64,000 nt of DNA from Nocardia sp. NBC_00565 (GTDB taxonomy: Bacteria; Actinomycetota; Actinomycetes; Mycobacteriales; Mycobacteriaceae). The stretch covers positions 6,634,001 through 6,698,000 of the forward strand of contig NZ_CP107785.1 in NCBI RefSeq assembly GCF_036345915.1, read 5' to 3'. Both the position numbers and the translations under genes were made by a program. Each line of letters starts with the position of its first letter. Positions within the stretch are counted from its first letter, which is position 1. Of this stretch, positions 1-27,025 are shown piece after piece. The notes beneath the pieces were generated by a model. It searched no databases. It had not been told where the DNA came from and was given only the letters and a program-made list of their open reading frames with translations.

Positions 1-2450
1 GATCGGCGTCAGGTCGAAGACGGCGTGCGCCGAGCGCACCACCTGCGCCGGCCCATCGTCGGTCTGCGGATAGACCGTGCGCAGGATCTCATGCCTGGCA
101 ACGAGATCGGTGATCGCAGCCGACAGTGCGGGTACCTCGAGCGCACCGCGAAGGCGCAGCGCGACCGGAATGTTGTCCACCGCGGCGCTATCGAAAACGT
201 AGGCGGATTCGGTATCGGTACCGAACCGGTTGAGAAACCACATGCGCCGCTGCGCCGGGGATAGGGGAAGGCGTAGCGGCCGTGCGCCTGCCGTCAGGGT
301 GGGCCGCGCGATACCGGTTCGCGCAAGCCCGGCCAGCGCGGACACCGTCGGGCGATCGAAGAAATCCCGGACGTCGACGGTGATGCCGAGCGCGGCTCCG
401 ATCCGGGCGATGGCCCGGGTGGCGATGAGGGAATTGCCGCCGAGCGCGAAAAAATCGTCATCGGCACCGATCCGCTCCGTTTCCAGCAATTCGCCGAAGA
501 TCGCGGCGACGGTGATTTCGGCATCGGTGGTCGGAGCGCGGTATTCGGCCGCGCCGGAGCCGAATACCGGTTCCGGCAGTGCGCGGCGATCCAGCTTGCC
601 ATTCGCATTGACCGGCATCTCATCGAGCACCGTCACCAGCGACGGCACCATGTAGTCCGGCAGGTCCCGCCGCGTGGACGCCAACACTGTGGCCGGATCG
701 ATCGTGACGCCGCGGTGCGGCACGACATAGCCCACCAGGTGGTCGCCGCCCGCGTGCCGACGCAGCAGTACCGCGGCCTGCGCGACGTGCTCGTCGCGCA
801 GTAGCGCCGCTTCCACCTCACCCAGCTCGATCCGCAGGCCGTGCAGCTTCACCTGGAAGTCGATGCGGCCCAGGTATTCCAGTTCGTCGGGGCGGCCGTC
901 GACATCGGTGCGCCAGCGGACCAGATCACCGGTGCGGTACATCCGATCGCCGGGCGCGCCCTCGGGATTGGCCACGAACCGGTCGGCGGTCAAGCCGGGA
1001 CGAGCAACATAGCCGCGAGCCAGCTGCACGCCCGCCAGATACAGCTCGCCGACCACACCGCTGGCCACCGGCCGCAGGTCGTCGCCGAGCACCAGCAATT
1101 CGGTGTCGTCGGCGGGCGCGCCGATCGGCACGGTGCTGCTGTCCGCCGCGGTGACCTCGTGCGCAGTGACGTCGACGGCGGCCTCGGTGGGGCCGTAGAG
1201 ATTGTGCAGTGTCGCGCCGCTGATATCGCGGAAGGCGGCCGCGGTGGCGGCGGGCAGCGCCTCACCCGAGGCGAAGACCAGACGCAGGGTCCGCGCCGCG
1301 GTGTCGACGTGCGGTTCGGCCACGAACACCGCGAGCATCGAGGGCACGAAATGCGTGACGGTCACGCCGCGTTCGGCGATGGTGCGCGCGAGATAGGCCG
1401 GATCGCGATGTCCGTCCGGCGCGGCGATCACCAGCCGCGCGCCGACCTGCAGCGGCCAGAAGAACTCCCACACCGAGACATCGAAGGTGCACGGCGTCTT
1501 CTGCAGCACGACGTCATCGCCGCGCAGTCGGTACCGCCGCTGCCGCCATCGTAGGTTGGCCAGAATCGAACGGTGCGATACCGCAACACCTTTCGGGCGA
1601 CCGGTCGAACCCGAGGTGAAGATGACGTAGGCCGTATTGTCGCCCGACAGCCGGGGGCGCTCGACCGCAGCATCGACTGGCGCGGTGCCACCGTCGAATT
1701 CATCGATCCGCAGTACCCGGACATCGGGCGCGAACTCCGGCTGATCCCGGATGGTGGTGAGCACCAGGACCGGCGCGGCGACCTCGAGGACGTACGCGAT
1801 GCGCTCGGCCGGATGCTCGGGGTCGATCGGCACATACGCGCCGCCCGCCTTCAGAATCGCATACATGCCGACCAGCAGGTCGAACGAGCGTCGAACGGCG
1901 AGTCCCACCAATGCGTCCGGTCCGACACCCAGATCGACGAGCCGCCGTGCGAGCGCGTCGACCCTGGCGTCGAACTCCGCGTAGGTGAGGGTCGCGCCCG
2001 CGAATTCCAGCGCCACCGCATCGGGTGTGCGCCGCACCTGCTCCTCGAATTCACTGACCAGCGTCTCGATCGGCGCGAATATGGTCGGCAGTACATGCGC
2101 CGCGGCCGTCAGCGCATCGTCGAGCAGTTGTTCGAGCACCGCGCCGAGCGCGCCGTCGGCCGAGTCCAGCAGTGCGGGCAGCTGAGCGGAGACCACGACC
2201 GATACCAGTGCGTCGGCCCCGAGCCCGCCGCCCATGGCCTCGTCCAGCACCATGATCTCGGTGGCCAGCGCGCCGTAGGTGATGGTGGTCCCGTCGTGTC
2301 GCAAGGCGATCCGGTCCGGATCCAATTCGGCGACCGTATCGATCAATCCGGGTAGGTCGTCGATTCCGTACGCGCGACGCAGCGCCGAATAATCGTGCGC
2401 GGCAATACGTTTGCCGAGCCCGCTGGATGCGACCGATTCTGCATGGGACA

Positions 2451-2451
<1 letters not shown>
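1..2451 (-). CDS. Nonribosomal peptide synthetase, second subunit (3' end outside window)
   Basis: The reading frame is open from an ATG at 2451 to base 1, where the gene leaves the window. The ATG overlaps the TGA of the upstream synthetase by one base (TGATG), so the two should be translationally coupled. The protein opens with about 125 residues resembling the first part of an A domain (TYGALA and similar). A complete A domain follows, with core motif [11 protein letters not shown] near residue 279 and NANGKLDRR near its end. A carrier domain ([11 protein letters not shown], near residue 665) comes next, then the start of a condensation domain ([16 protein letters not shown]). The residues lining the A pocket read D-V-W-H-F-S-L-V-D, the known serine code, also found in EntF. 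The condensation domain feeding this A domain sits at the C terminus of the preceding protein, so module 6 is split across two polypeptides. Any thioesterase lies outside the window. Confidence 0.93.
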
Positions 2452-20192
<17,741 letters not shown>

Positions 20193-20676
20193 CAGAGCCT
20201 CCTCGTTCGGCGAAAGAACAGCTGGCCGAATGTTTTTGCGCAGCACGAATAAGCCTCTGCACCAAGGTTGTTCACCCTCGGCACACGGCTTCGACGCCAC
20301 CACGAGATGATTCGGCGAATGCGCGGGGCAGCCAACGACACCCAACGCGAGATCCGACAGATTGCGTGAAACGAGATCGGTGACCAGCGGTCACCACCGC
20401 GGCGAACTCCAGTCCGCCGCTTACGCCTAGCTCTTGATCGCTCCTCCAACGTTGCTGCCGCAGTGCGGGCGCCGCGGCTTTGTCAGCTACATCACACGGA
20501 TGTGATCCGTACATTGCGAACACTAGGCGCTTCGTTAATAAAAAGGAACTTTTTGATCTAAAAAAAGTTGGTCGGCCGTCCAGCGTGCTCAGCTGGGCCG
20601 ACACAGCAGGGCAAAGCCGCGTTCGCGACCACAATTCGATCGCGTATGTGAGCTACAGCACTTTCAGATGTGCAGA
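20193..20676. other. Non-coding gap upstream of the NRPS operon, with nested inverted repeats
   Basis: These 484 bases separate the NRPS start from the end of the GAF regulator, both on the minus strand, and should hold the NRPS promoter. No convincing gene lies here. Visible structure: two overlapping perfect inverted repeats, ATCACA-N4-TGTGAT at 20491-20506 and ACGGAT-GTG-ATCCGT at 20497-20511, and an unusually A/T-rich tract at about 20530-20570. No IdeR-type iron box was recognised by eye, so a siderophore role has no regulatory support from this region. Confidence 0.5.
20491..20511. promoter_or_regulatory. Overlapping palindromes, candidate operator upstream of NRPS
   Basis: ATCACA-CGGA-TGTGAT (20491-20506) and ACGGAT-GTG-ATCCGT (20497-20511) are each perfect and share ten bases. 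They lie about 300 bp upstream of the NRPS start in a non-coding stretch, next to an A/T-rich tract. Which regulator binds is not known; the GAF/winged-helix protein encoded just upstream is one candidate. Confidence 0.35.
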
Positions 20677-22053
20677 CTATGAGCCCGAACGTTGCATCCG
20701 CGTTGCATCGGCGCCCAGTCGCCGATCGAGCACTCGAATCTTGGCCTCGATCTGCGCATATAACGGTGAATCACGATCTACGGTGGCCCGGTACGCGGCC
20801 CAAGAGGCCGCGTCGTCACGGCCCTCCGCGCACGCCGTCCACCGGCGTAGTACTGCACTGTCCCCGGAACTGAGCACCGCGGCACGCAGTCGGACCCGAA
20901 GTTCATCGCGCATATCGATAATTCCGGGTGCGGTCGAGCGCGGCAGCACCGGACCGGCATAGAGCCGTAATGCGGCATCGATATCACCGGAGTCGAGCGC
21001 GGCCCGCAGCGCCTCGATATCCGTTACGACATGCACCCGCAACCGGTAAGGACGCGAACCGAATACGCTCGGGCCGACCACCGCGCGCAGCCGTGACATG
21101 GCGGCGCGGATGGTGCCGTTGTCCAGATCGGTGTCATCGAGCAGCAGTGCGAGATGGTCGGCGCCGAGCCCCTCGGGATGTTCGGCGAGTAGCAGCAGAA
21201 TCTCAGCGTGCCGCTGCGACAACGGAACTCGGTCACCCGCGATGGTCAGCAGCGGCTGCCCGAGCCCGAGCACATCCAGACCCAACCGGGCCGCCGCGAT
21301 TTCCCCCGTCGTACTGTCGTAGGCCACCGCACGGCCCACCGACCCGTGCTGCCCCGCACGCATGGCGGTCAGCAGTAGATCCATTTCGGCCGCGGTCGAT
21401 GTCGCCTTCACCAGCGCAAGGATTTCCGGCTTCGCGACGCGTACGCCGCCGGCGATCATCAGCACGCCGACCAACCTGCCGTCCGGATCGTGCACCGGCG
21501 CCGCGGCACCGGTGATCTGATGCATCCGGTGGATAAAGTGTTCGGGCCCATGGATCCACGCGGCCCGGCCGGTGCGCACCACGAGGCCGACGGCATTCGT
21601 GCCGATGCGCCGCTCACTCAGGTCGTCGCCCGCGCGCAGACCGATCTCGGCGGCCGCGTCGACCTGATCGGGATTGCCGTGCACCCACAGCGCGCGGCCG
21701 AACTGATCGGCCACCGCGACGATCAAACCCGTTCTGGCAGTGTCTTGTACGAGCAATTTGTCGATCAGCGGCATCAAGGTGGCAATCGGGTGCGCGTCGC
21801 GGTAGCGCTGCAGATCCGCGCCGCGCAGGCCGCGTCCGTCGAGCACATCCATCGGATCGACGCCACCGCGCACGCTGCGCAACCAGGATTCGAGCACGAC
21901 CGGACGCAGCAGACCGGCAAGCTGCGACAGCTGCTCGCCACCCGCACTAAGATATCCGTGTGCTTGCGCGGCATAGGCTTCCAGAGCGCCGAGTTGCGTG
22001 CCGGGCTCGACGCCGTGCCGTGGGGGCCGCCCACCTGCAAGATTGCTGACCAT
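20677..22053 (-). CDS. GAF-domain transcriptional regulator with C-terminal winged-helix region
   Basis: A 458-residue cytoplasmic regulator of the AcoR-like GAF type lacking an AAA+ domain. The N-terminal half (about 60-220) carries the sensor region, with phrases typical of the family such as SERRIGTNAVGLVVRTGR and GAAAPVHDPDGRLVGVLMI. The C-terminal half (about 270-360) looks like a winged-helix DNA-binding unit (LSQRHAEILLLLAEHPEGL, then TIRAAMSRLRAVVG). ATG 22053 was chosen because GAAAGG lies 5 bases upstream; a longer start at 22101 has less support. The gene lies between mftG and the NRPS genes on the same strand and could control either. Regulators of this family often accompany alcohol or aldehyde oxidation genes, which would suit the mycofactocin neighbourhood. 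Repeats at 22128-22163 in front of it may be its own operator. The ligand is unknown. Confidence 0.85.
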   Translation of the reverse strand: MVSNLAGGRPPRHGVEPGTQLGALEAYAAQAHGYLSAGGEQLSQLAGLLRPVVLESWLRSVRGGVDPMDVLDGRGLRGADLQRYRDAHPIATLMPLIDKLLVQDTARTGLIVAVADQFGRALWVHGNPDQVDAAAEIGLRAGDDLSERRIGTNAVGLVVRTGRAAWIHGPEHFIHRMHQITGAAAPVHDPDGRLVGVLMIAGGVRVAKPEILALVKATSTAAEMDLLLTAMRAGQHGSVGRAVAYDSTTGEIAAARLGLDVLGLGQPLLTIAGDRVPLSQRHAEILLLLAEHPEGLGADHLALLLDDTDLDNGTIRAAMSRLRAVVGPSVFGSRPYRLRVHVVTDIEALRAALDSGDIDAALRLYAGPVLPRSTAPGIIDMRDELRVRLRAAVLSSGDSAVLRRWTACAEGRDDAASWAAYRATVDRDSPLYAQIEAKIRVLDRRLGADATRMQRSGS

Positions 22054-22127
22054 TTGCCTTTCTTTCCGCCCCGAACTGTACCGGCGCGCATTACCAGGCA
22101 AGGACGGTTGCCTTCGTTTGTCCGCCA

Positions 22128-22163
22128 GGTCACACCTTGTTCACACCTCGTACAAATGTGACC
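22128..22163. promoter_or_regulatory. Repeat cluster in front of the GAF regulator, candidate operator
   Basis: The 128-bp gap between mftG and the GAF regulator holds an inverted repeat GGTCACA (22128-22134) ... TGTGACC (22157-22163). Inside it are two adjacent 11-bp direct repeats, TCACACCTTGT (22130-22140) and TCACACCTCGT (22141-22151). The position, about 75-110 bases upstream of the regulator start, suits autoregulation or control by another factor. This is inferred from symmetry alone. Confidence 0.4.
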
Positions 22164-22181
22164 TACCCATCTTTCAGACCC

Positions 22182-23636
22182 TTAGGTGAGGTGTTCGGCG
22201 GCGCGCTCGGCGATCAGCATCGCCGTCGCCTGCGGACCGCGACTCAGTGGTACCGGGACGACCGAGAGATCCACCACGGACAACCCGGTCGTTCCGTGCA
22301 CTCGGCACCACTCATCGACCACCGCACGCTCATCGTGCGCACCGCCCATTCGGCAGGTGCCCGACAGATGTTGCGAGGTGGCCAGATTCGCACGCAGCCA
22401 GCCCTCGGCCGGTTCCGGTATCGAATCCGGTGCGTACGCCATCGGGATTTCGCGCAATATCGCCAGCGCCGAGGTAACCGCTTCCCGCAATCGAATCCGA
22501 TCGGCGGCCGCCGATAAGTAGCGGTAATCGATGTGCGGTGCGACAACGGGATCGGCGGAACGCAATCGGAGGACGCCTTCGGACCGCGGGCGCATCAGCG
22601 CCACGCCCAAACGATGGGTATACGGGGTAAACGATACGGCGTACGGACGGATTTCGACATCGTCGATTTCCAGCACATATTCCAGTGGCACGCTGTCGGG
22701 CATGCCGCGATCGAAGCGATAGTCGATGCCGATCTCGGGGTGATCACTGAACCACGCCCCGACGGGCGCGGGGTGGCGCACCGGAATATCCAGGGCCCGC
22801 AGCTGTTCCGGATCGCCGATACCGGAACGCAGCAGCAATGCCGCGGATTCGATGGCACCAGCGCACAGCACGATGCGATCGGCGTCGACGGTGCCCGGTT
22901 TGCCCTCGTGCAGGTAGTCCACGCCGATGGCGCGCGTGCCGCGAAAACGGATGCGGGTGACCAGCATCGCGCCGGTGACGGTGAGATTCGGCCGCGCGAG
23001 CGCGGGCATCAGATAGGCCGAGCCGGTATCGACGCGCATGCCGTGCTCGATATTGCACGGCACGGGTCCGAAGCCATCGGCCGGGGCGGTGCCGGGCAGC
23101 GTGTTCAAGTCGGGTATCAAAGGAAAGCCGAGTGCCGTACAGGCCGAGGCGAATTCGAGGCTCAGCGGTGTCGGCGCGGCCGTGCGACGCACCGGTATCG
23201 GTCCGGTCGTACCGTGCCCGGGCCGGTCGCCGTAGTCGAAGTCGCGCTCGAGCCGGCGATAGGCGGGCAGGACCGAATCGAAGGACCAGGTCGTGGATCC
23301 GTCGAGTTCCTTGCTCCACGCCGTGAAATCCGCTGCCGTCGCGCGTACGAAGTAGCCGCCGTTGATCGCGCCGGATCCGCCGATCACCTTGCCGCGCACG
23401 ATATTCCCGACCACACCGGCGCCATCGGCCAGGGTGACGGGATAACGCCAGAGCCACGGCGATTCGGGATCGATCGGCATCCGGTTCGCGTCGAGCAGGT
23501 CCGCGGGCCGCTCGGCCGCGTCGGTCCACACCGGCCCCGCCTCCAGCAGACGCACGGTATGGGACGGGTCCGCACTAAGCCGCGCCGCGAGCACGCAGCC
23601 CGCCGTGCCACCACCGATGATCAGCGTGTCGACCAT
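22182..23636 (-). CDS. mftG: Mycofactocin-associated GMC oxidoreductase MftG
   Basis: A 484-residue FAD-dependent oxidoreductase of the glucose-methanol-choline family. The N terminus has the dinucleotide-binding motif IIGGGTAGCVLAARL (residues 6-20). A second FAD contact, GKVIGGSGAINGG, is near residue 85, and the signature SQHLSGTCRMG near residue 430 contains the active-site His. MftG is understood to pass electrons from reduced mycofactocin toward the respiratory chain, so that mycofactocin-dependent alcohol dehydrogenases can turn over. The gene ends the mftA-mftBC-mftF-mftG set on the minus strand, 42 bases after mftF. Length and motifs suit MftG better than choline dehydrogenase, and the neighbouring mft genes make this assignment firm. 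Confidence 0.92.
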   Translation of the reverse strand: MVDTLIIGGGTAGCVLAARLSADPSHTVRLLEAGPVWTDAAERPADLLDANRMPIDPESPWLWRYPVTLADGAGVVGNIVRGKVIGGSGAINGGYFVRATAADFTAWSKELDGSTTWSFDSVLPAYRRLERDFDYGDRPGHGTTGPIPVRRTAAPTPLSLEFASACTALGFPLIPDLNTLPGTAPADGFGPVPCNIEHGMRVDTGSAYLMPALARPNLTVTGAMLVTRIRFRGTRAIGVDYLHEGKPGTVDADRIVLCAGAIESAALLLRSGIGDPEQLRALDIPVRHPAPVGAWFSDHPEIGIDYRFDRGMPDSVPLEYVLEIDDVEIRPYAVSFTPYTHRLGVALMRPRSEGVLRLRSADPVVAPHIDYRYLSAAADRIRLREAVTSALAILREIPMAYAPDSIPEPAEGWLRANLATSQHLSGTCRMGGAHDERAVVDEWCRVHGTTGLSVVDLSVVPVPLSRGPQATAMLIAERAAEHLT

Positions 23637-23678
23637 CTACATCAGCTCATCGGGGGGTACAGCCATCACACGTTCGAT

Positions 23679-25079
23679 TCAGCTCCGGGGCGTACTCGGC
23701 TTGAGCGATTCCAGGCTGCGCGCGCGGAATGCGCCGAGCCACAAGCCGGTTCCGTAGGCGATATCGTCCATCCGCTTGTAGGCCACGTAGCGGAACGGGT
23801 CCAGCCCGCCCGCATCGCGGTGGGTGAACCAGTCGGCCAGCCCATCCGCCACCGCCATGGTGACCGCGATGCGCCGGACCCGCCGGGACAGAATCATCGC
23901 CAACATGGTGACCGGCCAATAGTGTCGGCACATCGCCGAGGCCAGTCGCCAGATACCTGCGAAATAGCCACGCGCCAGATAGATCGCGGCGATCCGAGTC
24001 GGGTTGTCCAACCCAGTGAACACCCGGCGTAGTCGGGCCAGCGCGGTGACCAGGGTGATGAGTCCGCCGACCAGTCCCCACTTCGTCAGCGTGGCGAACA
24101 GCATGGTCGCCACCACCGTCCAGAACGGCACCGACAGCGGCGTCACCATGCCCGCATGCCGCTCGCCGAGCGGTGCGGCGCCGGTGCCGTAGAACAGCTT
24201 GCGACCGAACCAGGCGCTGAACGAGATTCGATGATCATGGGCGACATGGGCCGCGGGCTCATAGCGCAGCCGCCAGCCCGCCTGCTCCAGCCGCCAGCAC
24301 AGGTCGACGTCCTCGGCCACCTGCATGGACTCGTCGAACCCGCCCTGGGCCAGCAGCGCCCGGCGGCGCACCAGCAGCGCGGCACTCGGCACATACGAGA
24401 CCAGCCCGCGCGACTGCACGGCCGATTCGCGGCGGCCGAGATCGAGCGAGGAGCGCGTGTGTTCGTAGCGTGCGAGCGCGTTCGTCTCCGGGTCCAGCGC
24501 GACGATCCGCGGCGCGACCAGTGCGACCTCCGGATCGCTGAAGTGCCCGAGCATCACCTCGAGCCAGCCGCTGCGCGGCACCACATCGGAGTCCAGGAAG
24601 GCGACGTAGTCGGTTGTCGCGGCCTGCAATCCGGCATTGCGCGCGGCCGCCGGGCCCTGTCGGTGGTCGTGGCGCAGCACGGTCACCCGGCAGCGGGTGC
24701 CGCGGTTGCGCGGGATCCGCACCGGCTGATCCGAACCGTCGTCGACGACGATCACATTGTGTCCGCGCAGGGCCGCGAGTAGTCGGGCGAGGCCGTCGGC
24801 GTTGTTGTACAGAGGCACGATCACGGTCACATCGTCCAGGGACGGCAGCAACCGGGGACGCGGATTACCGACACCGGAGTCGAGCAGCCGTCTGGCAACG
24901 ACCGCCGACTTCGGGCCGGTGACCTCGAGGTACCCGTCGCCGATCATCTCGGCAGCCTCCGGGGCAAGTCGCAGCAACCTGGCGGGCGAACCCCCGATCA
25001 GGATGCGTCCCCCGGAGTATGCGCGTACCCGTGGATCGATCCGCACCCCGAATCCGTCGGGCAGGCGATCATGGCGCAT
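23679..25079 (-). CDS. mftF: Mycofactocin glycosyltransferase MftF
   Basis: A family 2 glycosyltransferase of about 466 residues that adds glucose units to mycofactocin. Visible elements: the nucleotide-sugar fold [14 protein letters not shown] (near 85), the metal-binding [10 protein letters not shown] (near 165), the acceptor motif [20 protein letters not shown] (near 250) and hydrophobic membrane segments after about residue 310. The N-terminal block [19 protein letters not shown] matches what is expected of MftF. The start is uncertain: ATG 25079 fits family length but has no well-spaced ribosome binding site, ATG 25088 is an alternative, and the frame stays open to 25241. The 230-bp gap to mftC, where mftD and mftE often lie, holds two hairpins instead. 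Confidence 0.9.
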   Translation of the reverse strand: MRHDRLPDGFGVRIDPRVRAYSGGRILIGGSPARLLRLAPEAAEMIGDGYLEVTGPKSAVVARRLLDSGVGNPRPRLLPSLDDVTVIVPLYNNADGLARLLAALRGHNVIVVDDGSDQPVRIPRNRGTRCRVTVLRHDHRQGPAAARNAGLQAATTDYVAFLDSDVVPRSGWLEVMLGHFSDPEVALVAPRIVALDPETNALARYEHTRSSLDLGRRESAVQSRGLVSYVPSAALLVRRRALLAQGGFDESMQVAEDVDLCWRLEQAGWRLRYEPAAHVAHDHRISFSAWFGRKLFYGTGAAPLGERHAGMVTPLSVPFWTVVATMLFATLTKWGLVGGLITLVTALARLRRVFTGLDNPTRIAAIYLARGYFAGIWRLASAMCRHYWPVTMLAMILSRRVRRIAVTMAVADGLADWFTHRDAGGLDPFRYVAYKRMDDIAYGTGLWLGAFRARSLESLKPSTPRS

Positions 25080-25164
25080 TCCTGGCATGCTAGGCGGAGA
25101 TTCGCGCATTGGCACCATCAGTCCGGAAAAAAGGAAAGAATTCCGTACGAATCCGCCCGTGTGC

Positions 25165-25178
25165 CGGGAGAACTCCCG
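25165..25178. other. Small hairpin in the mftC-mftF gap
   Basis: CGGGAG-AA-CTCCCG is a short perfect inverted repeat in the gap between mftBC and mftF. It lies next to the larger palindrome at 25188-25221. It may form part of a transcript-processing or attenuation structure. Confidence 0.35.
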
Positions 25179-25187
25179 TCGACACGG

Positions 25188-25221
25188 GTCTCCGGCGAGT
25201 CGCGAGCGACTCGCCGGAGAC
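25188..25221. terminator. Perfect 16-bp-arm palindrome between mftBC and mftF
   Basis: The arms GTCTCCGGCGAGTCGC and GCGACTCGCCGGAGAC are perfect complements separated by two bases. The hairpin would be very stable but has no T-tract on either strand, so it may be a partial terminator, an mRNA-stability element or a protein-binding palindrome. It sits where mftD and mftE usually lie, and could make mftF and mftG expression differ from that of mftA-mftBC. Confidence 0.5.
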
Positions 25222-25310
25222 GTCTGGCAACAGGAGGGCAATCATCGATTTGCCGCTTGATAGCCATCGTCGATTGGTGCGGCAGCGCATGGCTGGCTAC
25301 CGGTCCGGCA

Positions 25311-26861
25311 TCATGTCAGCGGACTCTCGTCACAGGCCCGCGCGGGCCGCCGCTCCGGGGACAGCCGGTCCGCCGCGGCGCGAGATACCGACAGTGTCAG
25401 CGGAATCGGACCCGACTTACGCGATCCGGATCGGCTCGGCGCGCTCCGGCGCGAGTGGTCGACCGACGAGCGCGGGATCATCCGCCCGACATCGGCCAGC
25501 GCCGCCTCGCCATAGCCCTGCACGCACTCCGGGTCCGGTCCGTCGGCGGGCAGGCCGGTGAAGAACTTCGCCGCCATGCAGCCGCCGCGGCAGGAGTCGT
25601 AGTGAGCGCAGCCGGAGCACGCGCCGCCGCCGCTCGGCTCACGCAGCTCCGCAAAGAGCTCCGATTCCTGCCAGACGTTGCGGAAACCACCATCCGCCAC
25701 CACATTTCCGGCGAGGAACTTCTCGTGGATGGCGAACGGGCAGGCGTACACATCGCCGAGCGGATCCACCAGGCAGACCACCCGGCCAGCGCCGCACATG
25801 TTCAGCCCGGGCAGCGCCTGGCCGAAGGCGGACAGATGGAAGAACGAGTCACCGGTGAGCACGCCATCGCCATTGCGCACCAACCAGTCATAGAGCACCC
25901 GTTGCTGCTCCGGGAGCGGATGCAGCTCGTCCCAGACATCCGCGCCGCGCCCCGAGGGCCGCAGGCGGGTCAAACGCAATGTGGCGCCGTACTTGTCGGC
26001 GATCGCCTTGAATTCGTCGAGCTGGGCGATGTTGTGCCGAGTCGCGACCACCGACAGCTTCGCGTCCCGGAATCCGGCCGCCGCCAGATTCTCCAGCGCC
26101 CTGATCGCCATGTCATAGGAACCCGGTCCGCGCACCGCGTCGTTGACCTCGGCGTCCGCGCCGTCCAACGAAATCTGCACATCCACGTAGTCACTGGCGG
26201 CCAACCGCGCGGCGACCTCGGGCGTGATGCGAACTCCGTTGGTGGAGAACTTCACTCCGACATGGTGTGCGGTCGCGTAGTCGACCAGCTCCCAGAAGTC
26301 CGGGCGCACAGTGGGTTCGCCGCCGCCGATGTTCACATAGAAGATCTGCATGCGCTCGAACTCGTCGATCAGCGCCTTGCACTGCTCGGTGCTCAGCTCA
26401 CGCGGATCGCGCCGGCCCGAGGAGGACAGGCAGTGCACACACGACAGGTTGCAGGCGTAGGTCAGCTCCCAGGTCAGGCAAATCGGCGCGGCCAGACCGG
26501 TTTCGAACTTATCGATCAGTCGCCCACCGGCGGTCGCCGCCGATGCCGGACCGGCGAGTGCCTGCGGCGCGAGTGCCGGTTTCGGAGCACTACCCGGCGC
26601 GGCCTCCCTGATCATGTCGGAGTCGGCCAGTTGATCCAGTGCCCGAACATATTGTCCGGCAAGGTCATCCGAGACGCCCGCCGCATGCAGCGCCGCGCGT
26701 GCCGAGACGTGCGCGGGCAGCGATCGCACGATCTCGAGGATCCGTGGACTCTTCAGAAAGGAGAGCTTGCGCGTACCGAAGTGGTAGAGCAGCGCGCCGA
26801 ACGACTCCGGCCGCAGCGCCACCCGCGGATGCAGCTCCCATCGGGTATCGAGATCGAGCAT
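25311..26861 (-). CDS. mftC: Fused MftB-MftC: mycofactocin peptide chaperone and radical SAM maturase
   Basis: Residues 1-85 match MftB, the small recognition protein that presents the MftA precursor (LRPESFGALLYHFGTRKLSF). A linker rich in Ala and Pro (about 86-112) leads without a stop into MftC, the radical SAM enzyme that modifies the C-terminal Val-Tyr of MftA. The cluster motif CNLSCVHC gives Cys137, Cys141 and Cys144. NIGGGEPT follows near residue 183. The SPASM region has CGAGRVVC, the cluster CSGCAHYDSCRGGC and PECVQGYG. ATG 26861 has GGAG 7-8 bases upstream and starts 14 bases after the mftA stop; upstream in-frame codons overlap mftA and are rejected. In most genomes mftB and mftC are separate genes. 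The C terminus also runs about 40 Arg/Ser-rich residues past the usual MftC end. Confidence 0.93.
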   Translation of the reverse strand: MLDLDTRWELHPRVALRPESFGALLYHFGTRKLSFLKSPRILEIVRSLPAHVSARAALHAAGVSDDLAGQYVRALDQLADSDMIREAAPGSAPKPALAPQALAGPASAATAGGRLIDKFETGLAAPICLTWELTYACNLSCVHCLSSSGRRDPRELSTEQCKALIDEFERMQIFYVNIGGGEPTVRPDFWELVDYATAHHVGVKFSTNGVRITPEVAARLAASDYVDVQISLDGADAEVNDAVRGPGSYDMAIRALENLAAAGFRDAKLSVVATRHNIAQLDEFKAIADKYGATLRLTRLRPSGRGADVWDELHPLPEQQRVLYDWLVRNGDGVLTGDSFFHLSAFGQALPGLNMCGAGRVVCLVDPLGDVYACPFAIHEKFLAGNVVADGGFRNVWQESELFAELREPSGGGACSGCAHYDSCRGGCMAAKFFTGLPADGPDPECVQGYGEAALADVGRMIPRSSVDHSRRSAPSRSGSRKSGPIPLTLSVSRAAADRLSPERRPARACDESPLT

Positions 26862-26875
26862 GGTCACTCCGCCCC

Positions 26876-27025
26876 TCAGTAGACGCCGCACATACCGTCG
26901 ATGGACACCTCTTCGATGAGGGTCTCCTCGACCAGCGGCGTCTCCTCGATCGCCCGGGACTCGACGGTCCCGATCCGTCCGGTGTTGTCGGTATCGGTGT
27001 GTCCGATGGATCCGTGCTCCGGCAT
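26876..27025 (-). CDS. mftA: Mycofactocin precursor peptide MftA (49 aa)
   Basis: A short gene read directly from the minus strand: ATG at 27025, TGA at 26876-26878, GGAGG seven bases upstream of the start. The protein is an acidic leader with many Glu residues (ETPLVEETLIEEV) ending in the diagnostic SIDGMCGVY. In the known pathway MftB binds the leader, MftC decarboxylates and cross-links the final Val-Tyr, and a peptidase (MftE) releases the core for further processing to the redox cofactor mycofactocin. The gene is first in the cluster and lies 14 bases before the fused mftBC. The exact C-terminal motif makes the call secure despite its size. Confidence 0.95.
   Translation of the reverse strand: MPEHGSIGHTDTDNTGRIGTVESRAIEETPLVEETLIEEVSIDGMCGVY

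Noticed and set aside
20193..20676. IdeR/DmdR iron box upstream of the NRPS
   Set aside because: No sequence close to the known 19-bp iron box was found by eye.
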